Of a DNA stretch of 64,000 nt, positions 50,657 through 59,836 are shown piece by piece. Within the stretch, counting starts at the first letter, position 1. Each line of letters opens with the position of its first letter. Where the stretch lies: NCBI GenBank assembly GCA_023390335.1, contig JAEWCZ010000013.1, positions 124,001 through 188,000 on the forward strand. The letters run 5' to 3'. The DNA comes from Bacillota bacterium (lineage in GTDB: Bacteria; Bacillota; Clostridia; Acetivibrionales; DSM-1351). The position numbers were made by a program, and so were the translations under genes. A model generated the notes under the pieces. The model was given only the letters and a program-made list of their open reading frames with translations. It was not told the DNA's origin and made no database searches.

Positions 50657-52870
50657 ATGGATAAAATGAAAAGAGTAAGTATATATGCCCTTATCGTTGC
50701 CATAGTAATAACCATAACTCAATTTAATTTTAAGTATGAATGTTCTTCTGCAACAGCCGCTTTTAACTATGGGGAGGCTTTGCAGAAATCTGTTTTATTT
50801 TACGAAGCACAGAGATCAGGCTCGATATCTACATCAAGTATTCCAACTAGATTATTATGGCGTGGAGATGCTCAATTAACAGATGGCCTAAAGGAAGGTT
50901 TAGACCTTACGGGGGGATGGGTAGATGCAGGTGATAATATCAAGTTTGGTATTACATGTGCTTATACAACAAGTTTACTCGCTTTTGGTGCTATAGAGTA
51001 TAAGGATGCATATGAAAAAAGCGGTCAGACGAAATGGCTTCAAAACCAGTTAAAATGGATTAATGATTATTTTATAAAGTGTCATCCGGAGCCAAATGTT
51101 TTTTGGGCTCAAGTTGGAATGACGGCAAATGATCATAACAACTGGGTTCCAATTGAAGTTACACATTTAATGAATGACAGAACAGCAATAAAGCTGGATG
51201 AACAACATCCGGGAACGGAAGTAGCAATGGGAACAGCTGCGGCAATGGCTGCTTCATCTATTGTTTTCAGAAACACCGATCCGACATATGCTGATAAGTT
51301 GCTTGAGCATGCGAAACAGTTATATGAGTTCGGAGATAAATATAGAGGTGTTTTTTCTGATGTAATTGGTAAAGTTGACCCCCAAGGTGCAGCTGCTTAT
51401 ACCTCACACAGCGGTTATAATGATGAATTGGTATGGGGTTCAATCTGGCTTTACAAGGCTATGGAAGCAAAGAATTCAGGAAGTGGATCTGATTACCTTT
51501 CAAAAGCAAAAGAATATTATAATGGAATTGGTAAAGAAGCAAATCAACAGGTTCATAAGTACAAATGGGCACACTGTTGGGACGACCAAACATTTGGATG
51601 CTATATTCTAATGTCTCAGATTGACCCAGAAAATAGTTTATACAGGGAAGATGCAGAACGTTGGTTGAATTGGTGGACTGTAGGCGGTACAGATTACAAT
51701 GCTGATGGCACCAAGATTTCATATACTCCCGGTGGCCATGCAAAGCTGGACAGCTGGGGTTCATTCAGATACGTATCAACAACAGCATTATTTGCTTTTG
51801 TTTATTCAGATAAACTAAGTGATACTGTAAAAAAAGCACGTTATCATGACTTTGCAGTAAAGCAAATAAACTATATTTTAGGTGATAATCCTCGAAAAGC
51901 GAGCTACATGGTTGGCTTTGGTCAGAATTATCCGCAACATCCTCATCACCGCACAGCTCACAGCCCATGGGGACAAGAAATGGATACTCCGACGGAACAT
52001 CGCCATATTTTATACGGTGCACTAGTTGGGAGTGTTGATTCAACAGATGGTTTCAATGATGCTATAAGTGATTACGTTAGCAATGAGGTGGCCATAGACT
52101 ATAATGCCGGTCTTACAGGGGCTCTTGCGAGAATGTACTCTGAATTCGGAGGAACTCCTATCCTGGACAGCAATTTCCCGTTACAAGATAAACCCTATCA
52201 GCCTAAAGATGAATGGCCTGTATTTGCCAAGACATATTTTAATGGTACAAGTGGTACCCAACTTTCACTAAGTGTTGAAAACCGCTCGGCATGGCCGGCT
52301 CGTCCAAGTAACCAATTAAAAATACGTTATTTCTTTACCCTTGATGCAAAGGATATAAGTGATATCAGCATTAAGGCTCCAACATGGGTTAAAGTAACAG
52401 GCCCAACTGCATGGGATACGGAGAAAAAAGTTTATTATTATACACTTGACTTGTCAGGCAAAAATATATATCCCGGTTATGCATGGGGTGCCGGAGGACC
52501 TGAGCTTGACTTTACAATAAGTTCAGCTTCTAATACATGGGATGCAACAAATGATTGGTCATATGAAAATTGGGATGCAACATATATAAACGGTACAAGA
52601 AAATATGCTCCGAATATTCCAATGTATGAAGGCGACAGCTTTAAAAAATTGGCGGGGAATGAACCGTCAGGTGGAAGTGAAGAACCGGTAATTATACCTG
52701 GTGATATTAATAAAGATGGAAATATTGATGCATTGGACGTTGCTCTTTTAAAGAAATATTTGCTGGGTAACACTTTGGAATATGATATCTCAGTAGCAGA
52801 TATGAATTCTGATAAAAATATTGATGCTCTCGATTTTGCACTGCTCAAGAAAACTCTTCTATACCAATAA
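50657..52870 (+). CDS. cel9H: GH9-CBM3c cellulase with dockerin, Cel9H-type
   Basis: A 737-residue GH9 enzyme. Hydrophobic signal segment about 1-32; GH9 about 36-490; CBM3c about 505-655; dockerin (DALD in both repeats) at the end. The base motif reads GGWVDAGDN: Asp90 and Asp93 are kept, but the usual Tyr and His around them are Val and Asn. The acid is Glu477 in SNEVAIDYNAGL. These neighbour changes could alter activity. I choose ATG 50657 with GGAG upstream; ATG 50642 covers the ribosome site. Confidence 0.93.
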   Translation: MDKMKRVSIYALIVAIVITITQFNFKYECSSATAAFNYGEALQKSVLFYEAQRSGSISTSSIPTRLLWRGDAQLTDGLKEGLDLTGGWVDAGDNIKFGITCAYTTSLLAFGAIEYKDAYEKSGQTKWLQNQLKWINDYFIKCHPEPNVFWAQVGMTANDHNNWVPIEVTHLMNDRTAIKLDEQHPGTEVAMGTAAAMAASSIVFRNTDPTYADKLLEHAKQLYEFGDKYRGVFSDVIGKVDPQGAAAYTSHSGYNDELVWGSIWLYKAMEAKNSGSGSDYLSKAKEYYNGIGKEANQQVHKYKWAHCWDDQTFGCYILMSQIDPENSLYREDAERWLNWWTVGGTDYNADGTKISYTPGGHAKLDSWGSFRYVSTTALFAFVYSDKLSDTVKKARYHDFAVKQINYILGDNPRKASYMVGFGQNYPQHPHHRTAHSPWGQEMDTPTEHRHILYGALVGSVDSTDGFNDAISDYVSNEVAIDYNAGLTGALARMYSEFGGTPILDSNFPLQDKPYQPKDEWPVFAKTYFNGTSGTQLSLSVENRSAWPARPSNQLKIRYFFTLDAKDISDISIKAPTWVKVTGPTAWDTEKKVYYYTLDLSGKNIYPGYAWGAGGPELDFTISSASNTWDATNDWSYENWDATYINGTRKYAPNIPMYEGDSFKKLAGNEPSGGSEEPVIIPGDINKDGNIDALDVALLKKYLLGNTLEYDISVADMNSDKNIDALDFALLKKTLLYQ

Positions 52871-53017
52871 CATACCTTTTAACATATCACATGAAACATT
52901 CAATAATTACAGTCCATTACCCGGCAAATGTCTTTGCAGGGTAATGGCGATGTTAATCAATGTAAAGTAACTATTCCGAATTGTTAAATCAAAAGAAATT
53001 AAAAAGGGGGTATTATT
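52871..53017 (+). other. Junction between cel9H and cel9J
   Basis: An inverted pair CATTACCCGGCAAATG / CAGGGTAATGG (about 52916-52946) allows a hairpin: CCATTACCC with GGGTAATGG. It resembles the other intercistronic hairpins. No T run follows. The remaining DNA is AT-rich. Confidence 0.6.
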
Positions 53018-55288
53018 TTGAATTTTAGAAAGTATGTCAGAAAGACAACAGCTTTTGCTACAGCAATGGCAGTAGTGTCATCAGTGTTTTTGGGCAGCAG
53101 TGTGTATGCAGGCACAACAACACCTCCTTTCAACTATGCAGAAGCATTGCAAAAATCACTGTATTTTTATGATGCTGAAAAATGCGGTCCTGGTGTAACA
53201 GGCGGAAAGATCGAATGGAGAGGTGACTGTCATGTGGAAGACTGTGAGCTTCCTTTGGTTCCTATGAAAGATCATGTAGGAACTAATATGTCACAGGCAT
53301 TTATTGATAAAAATAAGGCTTTTCTTGACCCGGACGGAAACGGAAGCCTCGATCTTCACGGGGGATTCCATGATGCAGGAGATCATGTTAAATTTGGATT
53401 GCCTCAAGGTTATGCTGTTTCAACATTAGGATGGGGATTCTATGAATTTAAGGATTCCTATACAAAAATAAATGAAGAAGAGCACATGAGGGATATACTC
53501 AGATGGGGAAATGACTATTTCTTACGTTCAACATTTATGGACAATAACGGAGAGGTAGTTGCATTTTGTTTCCAGGTTGGTGATGGAACTGTGGATCATG
53601 CATGGTGGCAACCACCGGAACTGAATAAAAAACAAGATGTACCAAGGCCTGCGTACTTTGCAACCTCTGAGACTCCAGCCAGTGACCAATGCGGACAAGC
53701 AGCAGCTTCTTTGGCTATAAACTACTTGAATTTTAAGGATTCTGATCCTACATATGCAAAGAAATGCTTGGATACAGCAAAGGCTTTATACAGGTTTGCT
53801 GTAAAAAACCGTGGTTTGGGTGATTCAGGCGGATTCTATGGTTCAGCTTATGATGAGGATGAACTGTCATGGGCAGCTGTATGGTTGAACATTGCAACAG
53901 GAGAACAATCATATATAAATGATATTACCGCAATTTCTGATGGTAAGTATACCGGTTATATGAGTAAGATTATAAAATCTACTCAAGATAATTGGCAGAA
54001 TATATGGGTACATTCATGGGATGTAGTATGGGGAGGCGTTTTTGCAAAGCTTGCTCCAATAACAAATGATCCTATGCATTGGTATTTATTCAGATGGAAC
54101 CTTGAGTATTGGTCAGGTATACCTCATGAAAATACTACAGATCAAACATTTATGGCTGCTACTCCCGGAGGATTCAAGGTTGTAAACACATGGGGGTCTG
54201 CAAGATATAATGCAGCAGCTCAGCTGTGTGCAGTTGTGTATACAAAATATAAAGATAAGATGGACGTTACTGAATGGGCAAAGTCACAGATGGATTATAT
54301 TCTGGGCGATAACCCTATGAAGAGAAGTTATGAGGTTGGATTCTCTAATATCTCAGCAAAGCATCCTCATCATCGTGCGGCACACGGATCAAAAACTCTC
54401 AGCATGAATGATCCTGTTGAACACAGACATACATTATGGGGAGCATTGGTAGGAGGCCCTGATGCAACGGATAATCATAATGATGAAACTACAGACTTTG
54501 TATCAAACGAGGTTGCAATAGATTACAACGCAGGCTTTGTTGGTGCACTCGCCGGATTGTACAAATATTATGGAGAAGGCATGGAACCATTGGCAAATTT
54601 CCCTCCAAAGGAACCGTCTTCTGATGATTTCTATGCTGAATCAAAACTTGAACAGGAGAACACGGAAAGAACTCAGGTTACAATTAATATTCATAATGAA
54701 ACAAGTAGACCGCCTCAATTTGTGGATGGTATGAAAGCAAGATATTTCTTTGACATTTCAGAAATGCTTGCAGCAGGCCAGACTATAGACGATATAACTG
54801 TTGCGGTTATGTATGACGAAGGTAAAGCCAGCGACGGCAAGGAAACAGCAATCAAGGGACCATTTGCCTGGGATGCAGAAAAGGGAATATACTACGTTGA
54901 AATAGACTGGACCGGAAATGCTTTCTATGGAGACAAAGAATTCCATTTCGGATTAGTTTCAGGGCTGGACTCCAATTGGAAGTCCCACTGGGATCCAACC
55001 AATGACTGGAGCAGAAAAGATATAGGAGAGGAATATTCTATTAACAAGAATATTTCTGTATATAGGGGGGATGTAAAAGTGTACGGAAATGAACCGCCAA
55101 AAGGTATTATAGGAAAGCTGGGAGATCTGAACGGAGATGGAAGTGTTGATGCTCTCGACTATGCAATAATGAAAAAGTACATTCTATTGCCAACAGGAGA
55201 CATTGACCTTAGCGTATGGGATATGAACCAAGACGGTGAAATCAATGCACTTGACCTTGCTTTATTAAAGAAGACTTTACTGGGTTAA
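53018..55288 (+). CDS. cel9J: GH9-CBM3c cellulase with dockerin, Cel9J-type
   Basis: A 756-residue GH9 enzyme. Signal peptide about 1-31 (VYAG); GH9 about 37-520 with an extended loop around residues 70-105 (CHVEDCELPL, DPDGNGSLDLHGG), base motif FHDAGDH (Asp119, Asp122) and acid Glu498 in SNEVAIDYNAGF. CBM3c about 540-690; dockerin (DALD, NALD) at the end. The start is TTG 53018 behind AAGGGGG. man5K follows after 36 bases with no hairpin. Confidence 0.94.
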   Translation: MNFRKYVRKTTAFATAMAVVSSVFLGSSVYAGTTTPPFNYAEALQKSLYFYDAEKCGPGVTGGKIEWRGDCHVEDCELPLVPMKDHVGTNMSQAFIDKNKAFLDPDGNGSLDLHGGFHDAGDHVKFGLPQGYAVSTLGWGFYEFKDSYTKINEEEHMRDILRWGNDYFLRSTFMDNNGEVVAFCFQVGDGTVDHAWWQPPELNKKQDVPRPAYFATSETPASDQCGQAAASLAINYLNFKDSDPTYAKKCLDTAKALYRFAVKNRGLGDSGGFYGSAYDEDELSWAAVWLNIATGEQSYINDITAISDGKYTGYMSKIIKSTQDNWQNIWVHSWDVVWGGVFAKLAPITNDPMHWYLFRWNLEYWSGIPHENTTDQTFMAATPGGFKVVNTWGSARYNAAAQLCAVVYTKYKDKMDVTEWAKSQMDYILGDNPMKRSYEVGFSNISAKHPHHRAAHGSKTLSMNDPVEHRHTLWGALVGGPDATDNHNDETTDFVSNEVAIDYNAGFVGALAGLYKYYGEGMEPLANFPPKEPSSDDFYAESKLEQENTERTQVTINIHNETSRPPQFVDGMKARYFFDISEMLAAGQTIDDITVAVMYDEGKASDGKETAIKGPFAWDAEKGIYYVEIDWTGNAFYGDKEFHFGLVSGLDSNWKSHWDPTNDWSRKDIGEEYSINKNISVYRGDVKVYGNEPPKGIIGKLGDLNGDGSVDALDYAIMKKYILLPTGDIDLSVWDMNQDGEINALDLALLKKTLLG

Positions 55289-55324
55289 TATAGTCTGTTG
55301 ATTAAAAAAGTAAGGAGGATTACT

Positions 55325-56599
55325 ATGAAAAAAATTGTTAGCCTGGCACTTTCGACAGTAATGGTATTTCTTGCAGCGTTGCCGCTGCCAGCTTCTGCTG
55401 AGACAACATACAAGCTTGGTGATGTTGACAATGACACTTTAATATCCGCGATTGATTTGGCAGCTGTGCAGCAGCACATACTTGGGAAAAAAACCTTGAC
55501 AGGTGAGGCATTTAAAGCAGCTGATGTAAATGCCAACGGAGAAATTGAGGCATTGGATTTAGCAGAATTAAAGCAATTTCTACTCGGTAGGATAACAAAG
55601 TTCTCAGGAGAAGGACAACAACAACCGTCTGGAGTTGGAATAACTTGGATGGACGGAAAGACCCTTTATCCTGTTGGTGTAAACTACGCATGGTATAACT
55701 GGTCATATGAGTTTTCCGATAATAACTGGACTTCCAACTTTACGAGGATTAAGAGTGATTTGGACACAATGTCAACAAAGGGGATCCATTCTCTGAGATG
55801 GTGGGTATTCCCAGACATGGCATATGGCCCACTGTGGTCAGGTGCAAATGAAGGAAGCCTTTGTACTGGACTCCCTGAAAAGTGGGTTGACCATATGAAG
55901 GAAACCTGCGACTATGCATATTCAAAGGGTATAAAGATTTATTGGACAATAACCAGCTTTGACTGTGCAAGAGCAGATGATTCCGTTGACCATGACGATA
56001 TCATTGATAATCCTACAGTGTTGCAAAGTTTTCTTGACAATGCCATGAAGCCTATACTGCAAACATTAGGTACTCATCCGGGTGTACTGGGATGGGATAT
56101 CATCAATGAACCGGAATGGATTGTAAAGAAGGAAGACAACGGCGAACCAAATAATAAGGGAGAAATCTTCCCGCTTTCCGCAATGAGGAACTACATAAAA
56201 ACTACATGTGAATTTATTCACCAATATGCAAAGCAGCCAGTAAGCTTCGGAAGTGCAAATATGAAGTGGCTGGGTGCACAGTATGATTTATGGGACGGAT
56301 TGGGTCTTGATTTCTACGATTTCCACTGGTATGACTGGGCGACACCATATTTTAATCCTGTTACAACACCAGCCTCGAGTCTAAAATTAGACAAACCGGT
56401 AATAATCGGTGAAATGATGCCTGACACCCAGGGGTCTTCACTAAAAATGACACATAAGCAGGTGTTGGATGCCATTTACAAGAACGGTTATGCCGGATAC
56501 ATGCTATGGTCATGGAATGATGGCGCTTTTGACTGCAAGCCTTACGTTGGAAACAACTTTATTGATTTTGCAGCAGAGTATCCCGATGTTGTGAGATAA
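55325..56599 (+). CDS. man5K: Mannanase GH5 with N-terminal dockerin
   Basis: A 424-residue secreted beta-mannanase. Signal peptide about 1-24 (ASAE). Unlike its neighbours, the dockerin is at the N-terminus (about 28-92; SAID and EALD pairs), as described for Man5K of this group. The GH5 barrel (about 105-424) has IINEPEW with the acid/base Glu262 and VIIGEMMPD with the nucleophile Glu363. It cuts mannan and glucomannan chains. I choose ATG 55325, seven bases after AAGGAGG (55311-55317); a frame starting at 55298 would translate the ribosome site. Confidence 0.93.
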   Translation: MKKIVSLALSTVMVFLAALPLPASAETTYKLGDVDNDTLISAIDLAAVQQHILGKKTLTGEAFKAADVNANGEIEALDLAELKQFLLGRITKFSGEGQQQPSGVGITWMDGKTLYPVGVNYAWYNWSYEFSDNNWTSNFTRIKSDLDTMSTKGIHSLRWWVFPDMAYGPLWSGANEGSLCTGLPEKWVDHMKETCDYAYSKGIKIYWTITSFDCARADDSVDHDDIIDNPTVLQSFLDNAMKPILQTLGTHPGVLGWDIINEPEWIVKKEDNGEPNNKGEIFPLSAMRNYIKTTCEFIHQYAKQPVSFGSANMKWLGAQYDLWDGLGLDFYDFHWYDWATPYFNPVTTPASSLKLDKPVIIGEMMPDTQGSSLKMTHKQVLDAIYKNGYAGYMLWSWNDGAFDCKPYVGNNFIDFAAEYPDVVR

Positions 56600-56619
56600 A
56601 TTTAAAAGATTATTTTATC

Positions 56620-56647
56620 TGTCCGGCAGAAACATTGCTGCCGGACA
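56620..56647 (+). other. GC-rich hairpin between man5K and cel9M
   Basis: TGTCCGGCAG (56620-56629) pairs perfectly with CTGCCGGACA (56638-56647) around an eight-base loop, then AAAA. Not a terminator on the plus strand; likely a processing or stability element. Confidence 0.85.
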
Positions 56648-56678
56648 AAATTACATATTAAGAAAGGAAGGGATTGTT

Positions 56679-58259
56679 TTGAAAAATAAGTTAAGTAAAT
56701 TAGGTGCTTTGATGATTTCAGGAGTAATGCTAACAACTTCATTTGTTAGCACAGGTGCTACCTTTGCAGCAGGTACACATGATTATTCAACTGCATTAAA
56801 AGACTCAATCATTTTTTATGATGCAAATAAATGTGGTCCTAAAGCAGGAGAAAATAATGTGTTTGATTGGAGAGGTGCATGCCACACGACTGACGGAAGC
56901 GATGTAGGAGTTGATTTAACAGGCGGCTATCATGATGCAGGAGATCATGTAAAGTTTGGTCTGCCTCAAGGCTATTCTGCAGCAGTTTTAGGTTGGTCAT
57001 TGTATGAATTCAAGGATTCCTTTGATGCAACCGGAAATACAACAAAAATGATGCAACAGCTGAAATATTTTACAGACTACTTCCTTAAATCACATCCTAA
57101 TTCAACAACTTTCTACTATCAGGTTGGAGAGGGAAATGCCGACCATACATATTGGGGTGCGCCCGAAGAGCAAACAGGGGACAGACCTGCTTTATACAAA
57201 GCGGATCCAAGTCATCCTGCTTCAGATATTTTGAGCGAGACATCTGCTGCTCTTACTCTGATGTATCTCAATTATAAGAATATTGATTCTGCTTATGCAG
57301 CAAAGTGCCTCACTGCAGCAAAGGAATTGTATGCAATGGGTAAGGCAAATCAAGGTGTTGGAAACGGTCAGTCATTTTATCAGGCTACCAGCTTTGGTGA
57401 TGACCTGGCTTGGGCAGCTACTTGGTTGTACACTGCAACCAATGATAGTGCTTACATAACTGATGCTGAACAATTTATAACTTTAGGCAATACAATGAAT
57501 GAAAACAAGTTACAAGATAAATGGACCATGTGCTGGGATGACATGTATGTTCCTGCTGCTTTGAGATTGGCTCAGATTACAGGAAAGCAGATATATAAAG
57601 ATGCCGTACAATTCAATTTCAACTACTGGAAAACTCAGGTAACAACTACTCCTGGAGGATTAAAGTGGCTTTCCAACTGGGGTGTCCTCAGATATGCAGC
57701 AGCAGAATGCATGGTTATGCTTGTATCCTGCAAGCAGAATTCTGATCAATCGCTTTTGGATTTAGCTAAAAAACAGGTAGATTATATCCTTGGAGATAAT
57801 CCTGCCAATATGTCTTATATAATTGGTTATGGAAGCAATTGGTGTATCCATCCTCATCACAGGGCAGCAAACGGTTACACTTATGCCAACGGAGACAATG
57901 CAAAGCCTGCGAAACACTTATTGACAGGTGCTTTGGTTGGCGGACCGGATCAGAATGACAAATTCTTTGACGATGCAAACCAGTATCAGTATACAGAAGT
58001 AGCCCTTGATTACAATGCAGGCCTTGTAGGTGTACTTGCAGGAGCTGTTAAGTTCTTTGGTGGCACAATTATTAATCCGCCTGCTAAAAAAGGTGATTTA
58101 AACAATGATACATTCATTGATGCAATTGACCTTGCACTCTGTAAAAACTATATTCTCACTCAGAACGGAAATATTGATAAAAATAATGCAGATATGAACG
58201 GTGACGGTTCTATAGATGCAATTGATTTTTCTCTTTTAAAGAAGGCTTTGTTGGGATAA
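56679..58259 (+). CDS. cel9M: GH9 endoglucanase with dockerin, Cel9M-type
   Basis: A 526-residue GH9 enzyme with no CBM: signal peptide about 1-31 (FAAG), GH9 about 33-460, dockerin about 468-526 (DAID twice). Base motif GGYHDAGDH (Asp86, Asp89) and acid Glu440 in YTEVALDYNAGL. Such enzymes act on amorphous cellulose. The start is TTG 56679 behind GGAAGGG. Confidence 0.94.
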   Translation: MKNKLSKLGALMISGVMLTTSFVSTGATFAAGTHDYSTALKDSIIFYDANKCGPKAGENNVFDWRGACHTTDGSDVGVDLTGGYHDAGDHVKFGLPQGYSAAVLGWSLYEFKDSFDATGNTTKMMQQLKYFTDYFLKSHPNSTTFYYQVGEGNADHTYWGAPEEQTGDRPALYKADPSHPASDILSETSAALTLMYLNYKNIDSAYAAKCLTAAKELYAMGKANQGVGNGQSFYQATSFGDDLAWAATWLYTATNDSAYITDAEQFITLGNTMNENKLQDKWTMCWDDMYVPAALRLAQITGKQIYKDAVQFNFNYWKTQVTTTPGGLKWLSNWGVLRYAAAECMVMLVSCKQNSDQSLLDLAKKQVDYILGDNPANMSYIIGYGSNWCIHPHHRAANGYTYANGDNAKPAKHLLTGALVGGPDQNDKFFDDANQYQYTEVALDYNAGLVGVLAGAVKFFGGTIINPPAKKGDLNNDTFIDAIDLALCKNYILTQNGNIDKNNADMNGDGSIDAIDFSLLKKALLG

Positions 58260-58285
58260 ACGTAATTAGTTATATTTAGCTGACG

Positions 58286-58323
58286 CAATGCTTTGCAAAT
58301 TCTATTAGAATTGCAAAGCATTG
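58286..58323 (+). other. 13-bp hairpin between cel9M and the GH5 mannanase gene
   Basis: CAATGCTTTGCAA (58286-58298) pairs perfectly with TTGCAAAGCATTG (58311-58323) around a 12-base loop. Confidence 0.85.
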
Positions 58324-58374
58324 ACTAGGCTATTTGAATCTTATAGCTGTACCTGCCGATTGGAGGGTATAAAA

Positions 58375-59742
58375 ATGAATAAAAAATCATTTATTATCTT
58401 ATCTTTTATTCTTGTATTCCTGCTAGTGTGCTTTATCCCAAGTATGAAAATCAGTGCAGCTTCAACAACGATAAGCGGCATTGTTACAACAAACGGAACT
58501 TCTTTTATCCTTGACGGAAAAGTATTTCGCTTTGCAGGATGCAATAATTATGATTTGTTTACGTATGGAGATGGGTCAAATGATGCCACTCCGGATGATA
58601 TAGAAACAAAATTTATGAACAAGGCCAGAATTGATGAAATGATGAGTAACATGGCTTCTGACGGAATAAAGGTTGTAAGGACATGGGGTTTTTCCCATGA
58701 AGCCTGGCATGGATTTGAAAGTCAAAAAGGTGTTTACAATGAAGCACAATTCATGCTTTTTGACTATATTCTAGAATCTGCAAAGAAGCACAATATCAAA
58801 GTAATTATTGTTTTGGAAAACTATTGGGAAGCTTACGGTGGAATTGACACAAGGTTAAAATGGGAAGGTCTTCCGGGAACGACTCATCCCAACCGTGCCG
58901 TTTTCTTTACAAATGCAGGTTGTAAGGAACAGTACAAAAATTATGTAACGCATTTTGTAACAAGAATAAATCATTATACAAATGAACCCTATAAAAATGA
59001 CCCGGCAATTTTCTCGTGGGAACTGATGAATGAACCAAGATATCAGGATGTAAGCGAGGAAGAGAACTTAAATGGAACAACATTAAGAGCATGGGTAGAT
59101 GAAATGGGTAAACTTATCAAGGAGCTTGACCCAAACCACATGGTTAGTACCGGGCTTGAAGGCCAGGCTGCAAAATACGGTTACGGTGCCAATGCTGGTA
59201 ACCCATTTGTATACATACATCAGTCTCCATACATTGATTTTACCACCGCTCATCCTTATCCGGATGAAGGCTGGGCAGGGTTAAATCCTGATCAGGCAGC
59301 GAATCTTGTAGCAACATGGATTGATGAATCTCACAACATAGTTAAAAAGCCTTTCGTTATGGAGGAATTTAATACCCATAATAATAAAGAGCAATACTGG
59401 AATGCAATGTATGAACAGATCGAAAAACTAAATGCTTCCGGTGACTTATTCTGGGCTTATGCTTCTTATTCAGGAGGATTCTACCTCACCCATGGTGATC
59501 CGTTATTAAAAAATGTATTTGGACCTCACGCTGCAAAAATGGCGCAAGACATTCCGGTTATACCTGCCACTCCGGGTGACCTTAACGGGGATGGAAGTGT
59601 GGATGCACTTGATTTTGCAAAAATGAAGATGTATTTACTTAATCAGAGTGACGCTACTGATAAAAGTATTTGGGATCTGAATAAAGATGGACAGATTGAC
59701 TCCCTTGATCTTGTAGCATTAAAGAAAATTCTGCTTAATTAA
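58375..59742 (+). CDS. GH5 (subfamily 7-like) mannanase with dockerin
   Basis: A 455-residue secreted GH5 enzyme resembling fungal/plant-type endo-beta-mannanases: FAGCNNYDLF near the start, VVRTWGFSH, WELMNEPRY with acid/base Glu220, TAHPYPDEGW and MEEFNTH with nucleophile Glu331. Signal peptide about 1-29 (ISAA). A C-terminal dockerin (about 398-455) has DALD in repeat 1 but DSLD in repeat 2, unlike the Ala-Leu/Ala-Ile pairs of the neighbours. In strain H10 a rhamnogalacturonan lyase gene lies at this place, so the content differs here. GGAGGG precedes ATG 58375; a frame from 58321 translates the upstream hairpin end. Confidence 0.88.
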   Translation: MNKKSFIILSFILVFLLVCFIPSMKISAASTTISGIVTTNGTSFILDGKVFRFAGCNNYDLFTYGDGSNDATPDDIETKFMNKARIDEMMSNMASDGIKVVRTWGFSHEAWHGFESQKGVYNEAQFMLFDYILESAKKHNIKVIIVLENYWEAYGGIDTRLKWEGLPGTTHPNRAVFFTNAGCKEQYKNYVTHFVTRINHYTNEPYKNDPAIFSWELMNEPRYQDVSEEENLNGTTLRAWVDEMGKLIKELDPNHMVSTGLEGQAAKYGYGANAGNPFVYIHQSPYIDFTTAHPYPDEGWAGLNPDQAANLVATWIDESHNIVKKPFVMEEFNTHNNKEQYWNAMYEQIEKLNASGDLFWAYASYSGGFYLTHGDPLLKNVFGPHAAKMAQDIPVIPATPGDLNGDGSVDALDFAKMKMYLLNQSDATDKSIWDLNKDGQIDSLDLVALKKILLN

Positions 59743-59836
59743 GTTTAAATTAAAGGAGGTTTTTATCTTAAAGAAAGATTAATAGATTTTTTAGTAACAT
59801 GTTTACCTCAATTTTAATTAAAAAGGAGAAAAAACT
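59743..59836 (+). other. Junction with an orphan ribosome site
   Basis: AAAGGAGG at about 59753-59760 is followed eight bases later by TTAAAGAAAGAT, then TAA, with no start codon. The true cel5 site AAAGGAG is at about 59821. The first may be the leftover of a lost gene start. Confidence 0.4.
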
